The notes under the pieces are model-generated. The model searched no databases, was not told where the DNA came from, and saw nothing but the letters and a program-made list of their open reading frames with translations. 64,000 bases of DNA from Mugil cephalus (Eukaryota > Chordata > Actinopteri > Mugiliformes > Mugilidae). The stretch lies in assembly GCF_022458985.1 (NCBI RefSeq), contig NC_061777.1, positions 14,225,668 through 14,289,667 of the forward strand. Reading direction: 5' to 3'. Shown one piece after another: positions 35,215 through 54,600 of this stretch. The first letter of the stretch is position 1, and each line of letters opens with the position of its first letter. The translations under genes were made by a program, and so were the position numbers.

Positions 35215-38200
35215 ATGTCATCGTGCTCAGCCCTCCTGAACCGGCGCGTAGCCAGATCCTGCTGCAGGTTGGGGTGCAGTGTTCCTCGGCCACTCGTCCA
35301 CATCAGATCATCCAGTGTAGCTGAGCCAGGGCCAAGAAGATCTGATGAGGAGCATTTCTGGGAGGCAGCGGGCTACCTGCCCTTTGCCAGAGCCAGGATA
35401 GGTCCTTTTTTTCAGGAACAGCCGGTGTTGAAGAACACATTTCTGGAGGATGCTTTGCTCAGAGGGTACCTGAGCAGACACCTGCCCCAGGATGTGAGTA
35501 ATGACTGCAGCTGTGCCTCCGGCTCCAGTTGGAAACTTAATAAACAGAAATGACCAAGTGAACATAATGGATCCATTGTAATGCCTGAAGTGGTGTCATG
35601 TTTTGGAGGCGAAGAGGAGGGCTAACTATATATCTGTACATATACTATATATCTGTTAAAGCAACTTTTAGTGTATGTGAAGCATCATAAAAAGGCTTTG
35701 TGACAAATACTTATTTTTTGTAAAGTAACTAATTTTGCCGAATGAAAGCAAATTTTGCCCTTCTGTCCATTTTGGACTCCAGCACGTGTTGTTCATAATC
35801 TCATGTATTGTCCCAGGTGGTTTTCTCAGACTTGTGTGCATTTGGAGAGCGTGTGGCCAAAGAAGTGGACGGGTGGGGTCGAGAGTGTGAGGTCACTCCT
35901 CCGCGGCTGGTACACTTTGATCCGTGGGGGCGCAGAGTGGACCACATCGCGACCTCCCCAGCCTGGAAACGCATGAAAGACCTGTCAGCACAGGAGGGAC
36001 TAGTCGCCATCGGCTACGAGAGATCACTTGGGGAGTGGAGGTTTGGAGCTTTTTTTTTCAGTTTAACTCATGTCATGTCATTACTTGTAGTTCAACAGAT
36101 AGTTTCTAAAAGGGTACATTTTATGTGTGTTTGTCGTCCAGTCGTGTGTACCAGATGAGCAAGTTGTACATTTTCTCTCCCTCGTCTGGTCTGTACACCT
36201 GTCCTCTGGCCATGACTGATGGAGCTGCAAAAGTCATTCAGGTGTGTTCAGACAAGTCAAATTAGCGTGTTGTGAACCAAAACAAAGAATATTCCTCATT
36301 TCATCACTGTGCCGTCATCACCAGTAAATAAAGAACATAGAATATGGACTATATTAGGAGGAAGGGTGTGGGTTACTAGATTACCAAGCAACTGTGTGTA
36401 GACTAAGAGTTTAGAATAACGGGATTGTTGCAGTGTATGTAAACGCATTGTCTCTTTAACATGATGGTCTGGTTGTGTATGTGAAGTCCATGGGTGTCTC
36501 GTGGCCAGTGGAAGAAGCCTTTGGTCGTTTGACCACTCGTCAGCCTGAACGTTTCTGGACGTCTGGACAATGGATGACAGAGAGACAGGGAGGATCTGAC
36601 GTGGGTCAGTATTTAAAGGCTGCAGTACAGCAGAGAGCACTTGCACTAGTGATCTGTGGAGAAAATGTTGGAGTTTAAAGTAGTGTTGTTTTGTTTCTGT
36701 AATGCTGTAGAACATTAACTAGTGTGAGGCTTCATGAGCTGCTTTGTCATTGTCCTCAGCCAGCGGCACCGAGACGGTGGCTGTTCCCCAAACAGACGGC
36801 TCATACAAGCTGCATGGCTTCAAGTGGTTCACGTCTGCCACGGACGCAGACATGACTCTCACACTGGCCAGAGTGCAGGACAGGACGGGAGCGACCACAC
36901 CGGTACTGCTGACGTCGTCCACCTACACACTCAAGTGGATTTGCGGAGGGATTTCATTGCACTGTGTGCGCTTTTCTCTTCCCCTCAGGGAAGCAAGGGT
37001 TTGTCCCTGTTTTATGCAGAGGTGAGCCGAGACGAGGACGGCCGACTGAGAGGGATAGAGGTTCAGAGACTGAAGGACAAGTTGGGAACACGTCAAATGC
37101 CGACTGCTGAGTTACTCCTGGACGGCCTGCCAGCGCACAGGGTCAGTCACACATTAACGATAAATTATAGATTCACCAATAATTGGCTGTGTTACAGCAA
37201 AGAAATGTTCAGATCACTTTGTTTATAATAGAAAATTCCCTCTAGTTTGCCAGTCCTTTAAAACAAAGAACTATTAGGAAACAAAAGAACTAAAAGCAGA
37301 ACCTACACACAAAGAAACTCACACTCGCAAAGCTGTTGAGGGGTTGTTTTGGGTCACCTTATGCAAATCAGGGGCATGTGGTATGAGTTGAAATAAGATT
37401 TGCATTAGTTAGCAATTACAACAGACTCGCAAACCACCCTGTGCTACTTTTACGTCCACTTCCCCTTATCTGAAAACATTATTTACTGCTGAATAGTAGA
37501 ATAACAGTGTTCATTACTGCTCATTGTTCTGTTCATTACTGTACTGTTCATTACAGAGTACACATTACTTGTCATAGTATTATTCATGAAGCAGTTAAAA
37601 TATAGAAAAAAAAAATCTTCTACGTGTACTGAAATTGTACAATATTTGTGAAATCAGATGTCAGTTAACATCACAGTCAGTTACTGTGACTTCAAAATGT
37701 TATGACGCAATACCTTTCAGTTTGATTGCTGAAGTGTTTCCACACAGACTTTATGTGGTCTGGGAGCTTTTTCTTTGAGAACCACGTTATTAGAGAACAT
37801 AGCTCTCATTTACATTGATAAAGCTCAGAACACTAGTTTCCACCGGTGGCTTCAGTGTGATCAAGTAAAAAATATGGAAGTTGTTTTAACTTTGCTTGTC
37901 TTTGCTTCCGCTACACAGCAACAACTTTACATGTCATACAACACATATTTTGTCTATCAGTCGAAATTACACAAGCTGATTATTTTTTTAATGAGATTGA
38001 TATTTCAAAATGTGTTTTTTTTTTTTTTTTTTTTTTTTAAATGACAGCTCTCGGAGGAAGGCAGAGGTGTGGCCTCCATAGCTAACATGCTAACTATAAC
38101 CAGAATCCACAACAGCATCGCCGCAGCAGCTGCAATGAGACGGTAGGAAACTGCTCATGCTACTTCACTGCATCCTGGACTGATTTCTGGAGACTGTAAG

Positions 38201-39592
38201 TAAGTTGATGTGTGTCCTCAAAGGGTGCTCCACTTAGCCCGTGACTACGCCAGTCGCCGTACAGCTTTTGGAAAGCTTCTTAAAGACCATCCACTGCACA
38301 TGCAGACTCTGTCTAGAATGGAGGTGAGCTTTAAGGGGACGGACACACTACACAAACGTTACACAAAATTCCCCATCCTGCCTCACTGACTCCTGCCTCC
38401 TGTTGTGTGCAGGTGGAGACTCGTGGAGCTTTTCTCCTCGTGATGGACGTGTGTCGTCTCTTGGGCCGAGAGGAGAGCGGCATCGCGACCCAGCTTGACG
38501 CGCACCTTCTACGTCTGCTCACGCCCGTGGTCAAACTCTACACTGGGAAGCAGGTGCATGGCTTGTACTAATGTGGTCGCAAACCCCATCATCTGCCTGT
38601 TTGGATTGTTTGAAATGCTGACTTTTTGTTGGTCTCAGGCGGTGGCTGTGGTGTCGGAGGGTCTGGAAAGCTTTGGTGGACAGGGCTACATTGAGGATAC
38701 TGGGCTGCCCGTGCTACTTCGTGATGCACAGGTGGAGTCAACGCCAAAAATGTCTTCAAAAAGTCTTGTACACTTTCTGTAATATTGAACCTTACTGCCT
38801 CCTCTCTCAGGTGTTGAGTATATGGGAAGGAACAACAAACGTCCTGTCTCTGGATGTGCTGCGCTGTGTCGCTCGCAGCTCAGGAATGGTTCTAAATGCT
38901 TATTTTACCCGTGCCAAGGTAGGACGTCAAGAGCCGATCCTGTCAAGCAAGCTCTGTGAGTAAATCTATGACGGAGCTGAACAGGAATGTGATGTGCCCC
39001 TTGTTGTTTTATTCCGCTTGCAGTCTATTCTTGCTGATGCCTCAAGTGTCTCCTCACTGGCACCAGCTGTGAAAGCGGTGGACAGCGCTCTTTCTGAACT
39101 GGAGGAGTTTGTCCAGGCAGCAGCCACCAGAGCTCCCGGCTACATGGAACTAGCAGCGAGGGACCTGGCATACAGCCTGGCTCGCATCTACGCAGGTGGG
39201 CTCCACAGATACACAGACAAATAGTTACGACGAGTGGTTTAATCATTTCTGCACTTTAAATATAGACAGAAATCACACTCACTCTCTCTGTGTGTATGTG
39301 AATAGGTGCCCTTCTCATTGATCATGCATGCTGGGAAGGTGCTTCTCCATGTGACACCTACGCAGCTCTCAGGTAAGAAAAACAAAAAACATTTAGTTTC
39401 TACTAAGTTTATAAAGATACAACAAAAATATTGCTTTCATTCTTTATACATATGTCTATATTATTTTCCTTTGTCAGGTGGTGTGAACAAGATTTGTGTC
39501 CTGTGTCGACTAAGCAGAGGAGAGGCTACTATGACTCCAGCACTCCACCACTTGACGCTGCGTTGGTCTATGACCAGCCGAAACAAAGCTGA
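35215..39592 (+). CDS. AidB-like acyl-CoA dehydrogenase, probably mitochondrial
   Basis: This is a flavoprotein of the acyl-CoA dehydrogenase superfamily, closest to the AidB branch (E. coli AidB). Fourteen exons join in frame: 35215-35493, 35817-36040, 36142-36241, 36487-36604, 36760-36902, 36989-37141, 38048-38142, 38224-38323, 38413-38553, 38639-38731, 38811-38918, 39024-39195, 39306-39372, 39478-39592. They total 1,908 nt (635 aa). The N-terminus is rich in Arg, Ser, Leu and Cys with no acids for about 35 residues, as in mitochondrial presequences. AidB-type motifs are [10 protein letters not shown] (FAD contact), GHKWF-like [33 protein letters not shown] and [16 protein letters not shown]. 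The substrate is unknown. I recall a zebrafish counterpart known only by a clone name but give no symbol. A poly(A) signal lies at 39838-39843. 'ttctgaccacag' just before the ATG looks like an acceptor, so a non-coding first exon is likely. Confidence 0.88.
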
Positions 39593-39837
39593 ACCATCAC
39601 TGAATACGTTGATGGCTTGATCTCCTATTGCAAAGCACATAAATAACATAGCAGCACATAGAGCTACTGGACATCACAAATTCTGCTTATGTGGATGACG
39701 GAAATCATGTTATTGAAAATAAAAATGTGGTCCTTAATAAGCAAAGCAGTGCAACCGGAACTGAGGTTTCTGACGCAATGTAGTTTTGTCCATTTGCTAT
39801 TTTTGATATGTATATAAAATGTCTGCGTTTTGTCTGC

Positions 39838-39843
39838 AATAAA
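39838..39843 (+). terminator. Polyadenylation signal of the AidB-like gene
   Basis: AATAAA in 'ctgcaataaatatg', about 250 bases after the stop, is the best-placed canonical hexamer. Confidence 0.5.
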
Positions 39844-40752
39844 TATGAAACTATAGATTAAAATAAACACATCCGGCTCATCATTCCCACAGTTAGTTTA
39901 CTTTAAAAACAACCGAGCGACAGAGATTAACTGGAGCCCGGGTCAGAAGTAACAAGAGACCTGACTGATGATACAAGAGGCATAGTTTACACACATGCTG
40001 CCTTCTAGTAGTGTGGGATAAACGTGTGTGGTGCACTAATGTGTTCAACTGTAATAGTCCAGTCCGTCACTAAAGCTTAGCTTCATGACTCTTAGTAGAG
40101 TAATCATTTTTGGATTACGTAGTTCATGGTGCTGTTGGACTGGATTGAATTATGGGCTCCAGAATAAAAGTGCAGTGGAATCAACATCTGTCTCATTTAT
40201 TTTAGCTCTTATGAATCTCAAAGCCTTTATGAAGATGAGATTTACATGTAGAGCGGGACTGTTACATTATAATGTATTACTTTTCACTGGCAAATTAGTG
40301 TTTTATTTATTTATTTGGATTGTCCATTAATCCTGATTATATAATAAATACATTAGATTACATTTAAATGCAGAATTGTTATTATTTTATTCAGTGTTAG
40401 GGTGCATTTAAACTTAAATCTTACTACCTTATGTACAGATTTGTCGTTTGACATTCTGAGTTTCCGAGGAGTTCCTGAACGCACACAGCTGGAAAAACAG
40501 GAGGTGGGGTTTCAGGAGGAGTCCTGAGTGTAGTGTACACAGTGTACGCGGATATGGGATCTAAGCACACACACACGGAGCACACGGTTAGAGACAAATT
40601 ATGTTAACGGTGAAGCTTTCTTTCTGGAACAACAACGACGACGTGTATTTCTTTTGGATTAGTTTTGCTCTTTGGTTAGAACGGACTGGATTAAAGGACT
40701 AAACCGACCACAGTTCCTATAACGCACCACCACCAGCAGCACCAGTAGAAAC

Positions 40753-40773
40753 ATGGACTCGGCTCCAGGATAG
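40753..40773 (+). promoter_or_regulatory. Short uORF upstream of slc8b1
   Basis: ATG GAC TCG GCT CCA GGA TAG lies about 30 bases before the slc8b1 start codon. If it is part of the 5' UTR it encodes MDSAPG and stops before the main start. It could lower translation, but position in the transcript is inferred. Confidence 0.35.
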
Positions 40774-40781
40774 TCTGAATC

Positions 40782-47657
<6,876 letters not shown>

Positions 47658-48687
47658 ACCCGTGGCCAGTCTCAAAGAGGAGGTGTCGTCTCGTAATGAC
47701 AAATGACGTCGTCTTCTCCTTTTACCCATAATATACTGATGAACTATTTATACAAGAATGAACAGTACACTTGCCTGCTAACCACCTCATGTGGTTAGAC
47801 AGTGAAACCAAGCTAAAGGAAAGCCAGGACTGCTCAGGGAGAGCTGCAACTAACATCCTACTGTGCCTTAATTCAGCTTCTCATTTGTGCCAACGGGATC
47901 TGCAGTGGCACTTAAAGAGTATAAAGGGACATTACAGATTGTAGAAATTTGTACTTTGAAACACTGTGAGTCAAGATACTGTAAATCGAAATGTCAATGA
48001 CATTGTACAAAGCTACTTTTGGGCAATTAAATAATTTTGGTGTTTTTTATGACGCTTGCACGCTAGTCTTTCCTCACGTGTTCAGTAGCAACAACTCTTC
48101 AGTGCACTTGACAGTTTAAACAATTTATTAAAATCCCTTAATAATGAATTCAAATACATTACAGAATGAGAAGTAAAATAAAATAATCTGCTGAGACATT
48201 AGTTAGGAGAAACTGTACACAGTAATTTGTTGGGTTGAGCTATAGGAGTGTAATTATTTATACTTTTGGTCTTAGAGAACTTAGTTGAAGTAGTGCCTGT
48301 GTTAATACTGATCATATGCGCCATTAAACTAAGGCATCAGGTTTAAGTACTACATGATTTACAAAGGGGACTAAAGGGCCTACAGCAGTATACGTACACA
48401 ACATACTGTTCAGGCTCCCGGGTGACATTTGCTTCAGTCTTTCACAAGGCCAAAAAAAGGCATCTTAGCGCCACAGTGGTGCTGCTGTCTTCATGTCTGG
48501 AGCAACGACTCCAGGAAGGAGTCGCCCTTTAACTCACTCTCACATCAGTCCAAAAGGCCCCGAACCAGTGTCCCGCTGTGGCAAACGGTAAGTGTGGGGG
48601 AGCTGGAAAAGACTTGGAGTGATGGTGTTTCTGTGAATTCACGAAGACCGAGATGACGATGTGCATATGTTGCTTGCAAACTGTGCA
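47658..48687. other. Convergent 3' UTRs of slc8b1 (+) and tpcn1 (-)
   Basis: There is no coding sequence here. The slc8b1 3' UTR probably ends near 48020-48050 ('gggcaattaaataattttgg'). The tpcn1 3' UTR likely ends at a reverse-strand AATAAA (48124-48129). The two transcripts therefore end within roughly 100 bases of each other and may overlap if longer poly(A) sites are used. Confidence 0.5.
48124..48129 (-). terminator. tpcn1 polyadenylation signal AATAAA
   Basis: TTTATT on the + strand is AATAAA on the tpcn1 strand, about 560 bases after its stop codon. Confidence 0.45.
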
Positions 48688-51600
48688 TCAGTTAATGCTG
48701 TGCGGTCCAGTCTGTGAGTTGAGCTGCAGCTCTGGTAAGGGAGACGGGTCGGAGACGGGACTGTTCTGGTCTCGCTCCGGGCTTTGGTCTGGCTGAGGCA
48801 GGATTTCCCTTGAATATTCTGCATACCACTCCTGGAGAAAGCAGAACATGGATAAGGTGAAGTCGCCAGAGTCCAGCCACTGTCATGATATTCAGGATTA
48901 TTTCTCCTTCAGGGTCTCACCTGTATCTCCTCCTCGTACATTTTCATGCTGAGGTCACTCTTTGTCCTAGACCTGCGACCTAGGTACACAAGAGACGAGT
49001 GCTGTGCACAACAGAAGAGAGAGAGAAAGCGAGTTAGTGGTATTTATGTGACGAGCAGAGAGTTAAGAGTTACGACAGCACTTGTGTCCTTACCCCACTC
49101 CTGTCCATAGCTTGTAGGACGCCCTGTAGAGAGCTGAGGTAAGACAGTCCAGGACACGTCTGTTTGTAAAGCTCAAGAGTGGCCAGAGCTTCATCACGAC
49201 CCACCTCTACTTCAAATACTATTCCATTTTCATCTAGAGCCAACACACACGTTAAATTAGCCCTGAATACAAGGTCACAGCAGTGGCAGCTACACCGATC
49301 AGGCATAACATTATGACCACTTTATTCCTAATATTGTGTAGGTCATTTTAAGTCTCCAAAACTGTTGTGATTGATCAGAGAATGTATATGGGCCTTCTGT
49401 GGGGTCTGGTAACACAATATTGTTAGTAGTATATGTAGTATCCTACAGATACTTGGCCAGGTCAACGTCTTGCGCTGTTCATGTTTTTTTGAGTTGTGCC
49501 TAAACCAATTTTTGTGTGTGTGTGTCAGGTTGCATCCTGCCGCCATCAAGGAGTGTCATTGCTATAGGGTGGGGGTGCCTGGTCTGCCATAGGTGGGTGA
49601 TACATGTCTAAGTAACATCCATTAATGCCAGGTCCAAGTTTCCCAGCAGAACATAGAATTGTAACAAGATGGTTGATGTTACTGACTTCTGTCACTGGTC
49701 ATAATGTTACGCCAGATCAGCGCAAAAGCTAATCAAACATGAAAAATATGTGGGATAAAATATCTTAAATATCTTAAAATGTCTTTTATCCAGCAATTAC
49801 CTGTGCATATTAGAATATTCGACCTTCAGTAAATGCCGCCCTAATGCAACAAGCACACACTGATTCACAGACACACACTCGGACCCACCCTCTGGGTTAT
49901 CCACCGGCTCCCGATTCTTGCGGCTGTAGTTCATGCGAAACACGAACGCGTCCAGAATGAATGCCACAATGATGGTCATCACCACCTGCAGAGGGCACAG
50001 GCCAAACGTGACATTCACAAACACGCGGCGAATCTGCTAAATCGTGAACAAATAAGCGCAAACAGGCAGAGCGCGTCGTGGACACTTAAGCGTGTACACG
50101 GTCTCACCATAGTAACTATGTAGAAGGTCATGAAGTACAGGCGGCTCCAGTGAGTCGTCATCGAAGTGACTCCTTCCTGTGGGAGAACAAACAGGGATGA
50201 GCCTGTGTGTTGAGTGGTGACACGATCGATCGCAGATAAAATGGCTTACCATGGTGATGTACCAGTTGTTGACCACAGTCAGTTCAAACAGAGTCACTGG
50301 AAACAAAGTGACCACATATTTTACAAATGTGGCAAAATTAACACACTTTGAGAACAATTAATAAAGAAATGCAAAGGAATGCATGTAATTACCGAAGCTG
50401 CTGAGGATGTTGTTGAAGTTATTGAGATAGTAGTAGCCTTCCTCCAACGTGGTTTTGTTGCCGACTGTGTTGTTGATCAGTCTGTAGGAGTCGGCCACTG
50501 TGCTGGAGCTTCAAAAGTAAATCAGTGGAATGAAAAGTAGTTTAACAGTAGTAGAAATAAACTGTGTTTCACGGTGCAGGAGTCAGCAGAAGACTATATG
50601 CGCCAATATGCATGATCGTGATAAATACATTTCTACGGATGAGGACTCACTTGCAGCAGTTGGGATAAATCACATCTGCAAAAAACTCCATTCCCACAAT
50701 GGCAAAGGAATAGTAGAAGATAATTAATGTCAACCCCAGACTTGCCATCCTGGGAAAGAGCTCAAACATGGTGTCCAATACGTTGCGATATCTCTGCTTA
50801 ATCTTAAACAGCCTGTGAAAAACAACAGATAGAAGTAACAGAAGTAAAGAATAATACCATGTGTATTATAAATAGGGTCTTGTGTACTGTAATTTACACT
50901 CGGATGTCAACAGAAGAAAGGAAAGCGCACCGGAGCAGCTGAAGTGGTCTGAGAACTACGATAAAGTAAAACGGCTCCATATCAAAGGCGAGAGCGATCA
51001 GGCCCAGGAAGGCAAACACCGTCACAGAGAAATCAAACCTGGTCAGACGAGCACAGAGAGGATAAGCACTGAAATCGTATAGAGTAAAATATTTTCTAAG
51101 CATTCGTTTATGTTTTACTCATATTTAACAATACTCACAGATTCCACCCAGAGCTGAAATAAGCTGTTGGCCCCAAACCTGATATTTTCAATAACACCTC
51201 AACACCATAAACTAAAAACAGAAGGACAGAGTTAGCATTAGCATTAGTAGCGCAGTTAACCACGAGCACCCTCGTATGACCAGCTTTGTGTGAGTGGGAG
51301 ACAGAGCACAGTTTGCGTACTGGTCAGGAAAACGATGTAGCTCCAGGGAACAAATCTGGACCAGGAAAACCCACCTGCAGAAGAGGAAGATAAGTGTTGT
51401 ACAGTTAGGTCCATATACATTAGTTTGGGCACTGAGGTAATCTTTGTTATTTTAACAAAAATAAACAGTTAACATACAAAAAAATGCAGGCTTTAAGTGC
51501 AGTGTCCTATTAATTTGAAGATTCATATATACATGTGATCAAGGGTGTAGGAATTACAACCATGCACATGACCAAACAAATTGTTTCCTCTCATGTCTTC

Positions 51601-54600
51601 ATTTATTTTTGTGCCCATTTAGTCTCGGTGCTCAAACAGGTTGACTAATGACTTGGCTGCGGCAGCTGCTGGTGTGAAGCGCCACCCAATCATCTTTGCC
51701 TCATTCGTCTCAATCTGCAGACAGCACGTTAACACCAAAGGCTTCAGAAATCACGTGGCTGTCACATCATCAATAAACACCAGCCAGCGCCTGGAAGCCG
51801 AGCTCGGCCCGTGCACCACGCTGGGCACGCATGTTTTACAGATGATGTCGTCTGCTTCGGATCATGAGTCTTATTCCTTGTGTAGGTTGATATTTGAAAA
51901 ATAAGCATACTGCAGCAGAACTACATTGGTATTTTTAGATCTATTTTCAGGAAGTAAATTCATGAACTTTCCATTCTTGGGATTTATTTTTTTAACCTGC
52001 TTAACTAATTCTGCTTGAAATAATAAAAGAACATCCCACATTCGTCCACAAAACCACTTTTAAATCCAGTCCCTTTTATTCTGTGAAAAAGAATCAGACT
52101 TTATATAAAAATGGACTTGAAGCACATACCCATTAGATAAGTGTGTATTGAGCATGTTTTGATATACAGGTGAAATAACCTGCACTTAGTTGTATGAGTT
52201 TGTGTCCTCTTAAGAGTCTCTTACTATTGAGCGTGTACGTCTCCACCAGGATCCACACACCATTGATGGCCACCACCACGTCTGCAGTAACAAGAGGACA
52301 TTGAAAGGCTTTTGATGTCAGACTTGTCTCACTCTATCCGAGGACAGCTGGACGAATATTAACGATTACACTTACACATAACATACTGGAAGGCCTTTGA
52401 CTTCACAAGTATGTTGATGCCTGATAAAGAAGAGAAGAAAGCGGCGACAATAAGGAACTGAGACTCAAATGTGTGTAAGTGTGAGATAAAAGATGCCGAA
52501 CAGAGAACTTGCCTTTGAAAATGAGGAAGGCTGTGTGGGGGAGGTCGTCGAACCAATGCTCTCCGCTGCGTCGCGCCTTAATGCACATTTACAGCAAATG
52601 TATGTTACAATCAACCAGAGGGAGTGAGTTATCACTGGACACTACCAATGTGTGGCTAATTACCTTCCATTTAAGTCCGGTGACCTCGTAGAACTTGTAA
52701 AAGTCCTCCAGACTGCAAGAGAGCAGACCGCCATTAAATGACCACCCATAAAAAACTCACGATGCATGTGACAGAGGGCGTCAGACCTGAGCATAGGAGC
52801 CCCTGATGTGTTAAGAGCTTTATATGTGAGGAAGCGGTCTCTCGCAGACATCCGTGGTCTGTAAAAACGCATCAGACCATCGAACTGTTTCAGGGACACA
52901 CCCATCGGCCTCTGGACGGAAAAAACAATAGCAACACAGTCAAATTTTAATAACAGCTGCATTTATAAATACCTCAATGAGCAGCACGGGAAATCATTCC
53001 TGCCTGTGGCCATCAACACGCACAACTCTTCACTCTGTGTCAGACTCTCCGAGTCTGTCGGTTGGATAAGTTCCTTCTGTGTATAACTCATATTTATACT
53101 CATACTCAGGATCACTTTCTTTTCATATACTTGTACATATTTCTTTATATACTTATTGGACTCTGGAATCACCATGTGCAATGATTCATATACATATATT
53201 CAATGTTATTACAGAGCAACAACTCAGATGTGACACATGTTTACATTTTGTTTATATTAATGCGAGCATTTTTATTCTAATTTGTTCTTATCCTACATAT
53301 TCTTATTGCCTACATTGCGATTTGTTCTGAACACTGGTACACTGAGTAGGAGCTGCTGCTACGAAAAGTAATTTCCCCTCTGGATCAATAAAGTAATTCT
53401 GATTCTGATTCTGAATGTGACTCCAGGAAATGTACAAAGTGACGTTTACCAAATATGAATGCTACAGACTTACCTGCCGACTAACTAACAGCTGAAAGGC
53501 ATGGTCAATAGCAGAGCGTTTGTGAAGCAAAAGAGATTTAAACTTCATCTTCTCGACGTCATTGAATGTATCGAACACCACTGCCAGGAGCTGCAGGGGG
53601 GCAGAGGAGATTTACAGAATAATGATGCTAAACAGAAGTCTATTTGTAACAGGATTCAAGGACGACACTGCTTAAATTCAAATGAAGGGACAACATTTGC
53701 ATTCGTGTTGTGACCATAAATCACTCCAAGCTAAGCGATTTGTACCAGGTTCATGATGAAGTAGAGCTCTATGGAGAGGTAAACAATGAAGAAAACACAG
53801 GACCAGCGGTTCTTGGAGTACGCCGGCATCATCACATCAGGGAAGCTAAAAAAAAAAAAGAGAGAGAGAGCGAAAGAAGTGTGAGGTAAAGGAGTCACGA
53901 GAAGTCGGAGACAAACTGTGGCAGTCGGCTAAACAGATGTGGTGTGGCAAAAGCATTTATGATGAGCTTTCAAACGAGGAACCACTGGTTGCATGCCATG
54001 CGTCCAAAGATCGCAAAAAAAAAAGTGCTGTGCTTACTTTGCTGTGGTCAGCAGGACAAAGAGGCTGACGAGGCTGTTCTCCAGAGTGTTGAAGTACTGT
54101 GGTGAGGGGATAGGGTGGGATAGGGTTTAAGTCAGGAAATCTGACCAGACACTAACACACAAACAGATGGCCCAAAGAGAAGATCCACCCCAGACAGACA
54201 ACATACATAACTCAAACAAACTATTGTCAGGCAGACCGAAAACTCAACATACCGGGTCAGCAGTGTTTGGAGAGAAGAGGCAGAACCCTGGAGGAAACAA
54301 AAGCCAAATCAAACGCACATTATGGCAAAACTAGATACTCCCATATCGCACAACTCTCAGTAACAGAGTGCAAGAAGGAAGCAATTATATTCATATGCAT
54401 TCAGTTAACACACATTCTTACCCAAGATGGCAAATATAACCATGAAGAAAAGCAGCAGCAGGAGGATGTCAATGAAAGGTGGAAGAGACTGGAAGATCTG
54501 TCTTAGGTTTCTGATTGGACCAAAGAAATAATGTCATTGTACACGGAAAATTTTACTTTTTATTAAGATGATTAAGATCAGTTAATACATTTCAGCAGAC

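Larger units (their letters stand above)
39593..40781. other. 3' UTR of AidB-like gene; promoter and 5' UTR of slc8b1
   Basis: The AidB-like gene's AATAAA is at 39838-39843. No gene is visible from there to about 40440. The GC-richer stretch from about 40480 to 40781 is the likely slc8b1 promoter and 5' UTR. An upstream ATG at 40753 is followed by a short frame (ATGGACTCGGCTCCAGGATAG), a five-codon uORF. Confidence 0.45.
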
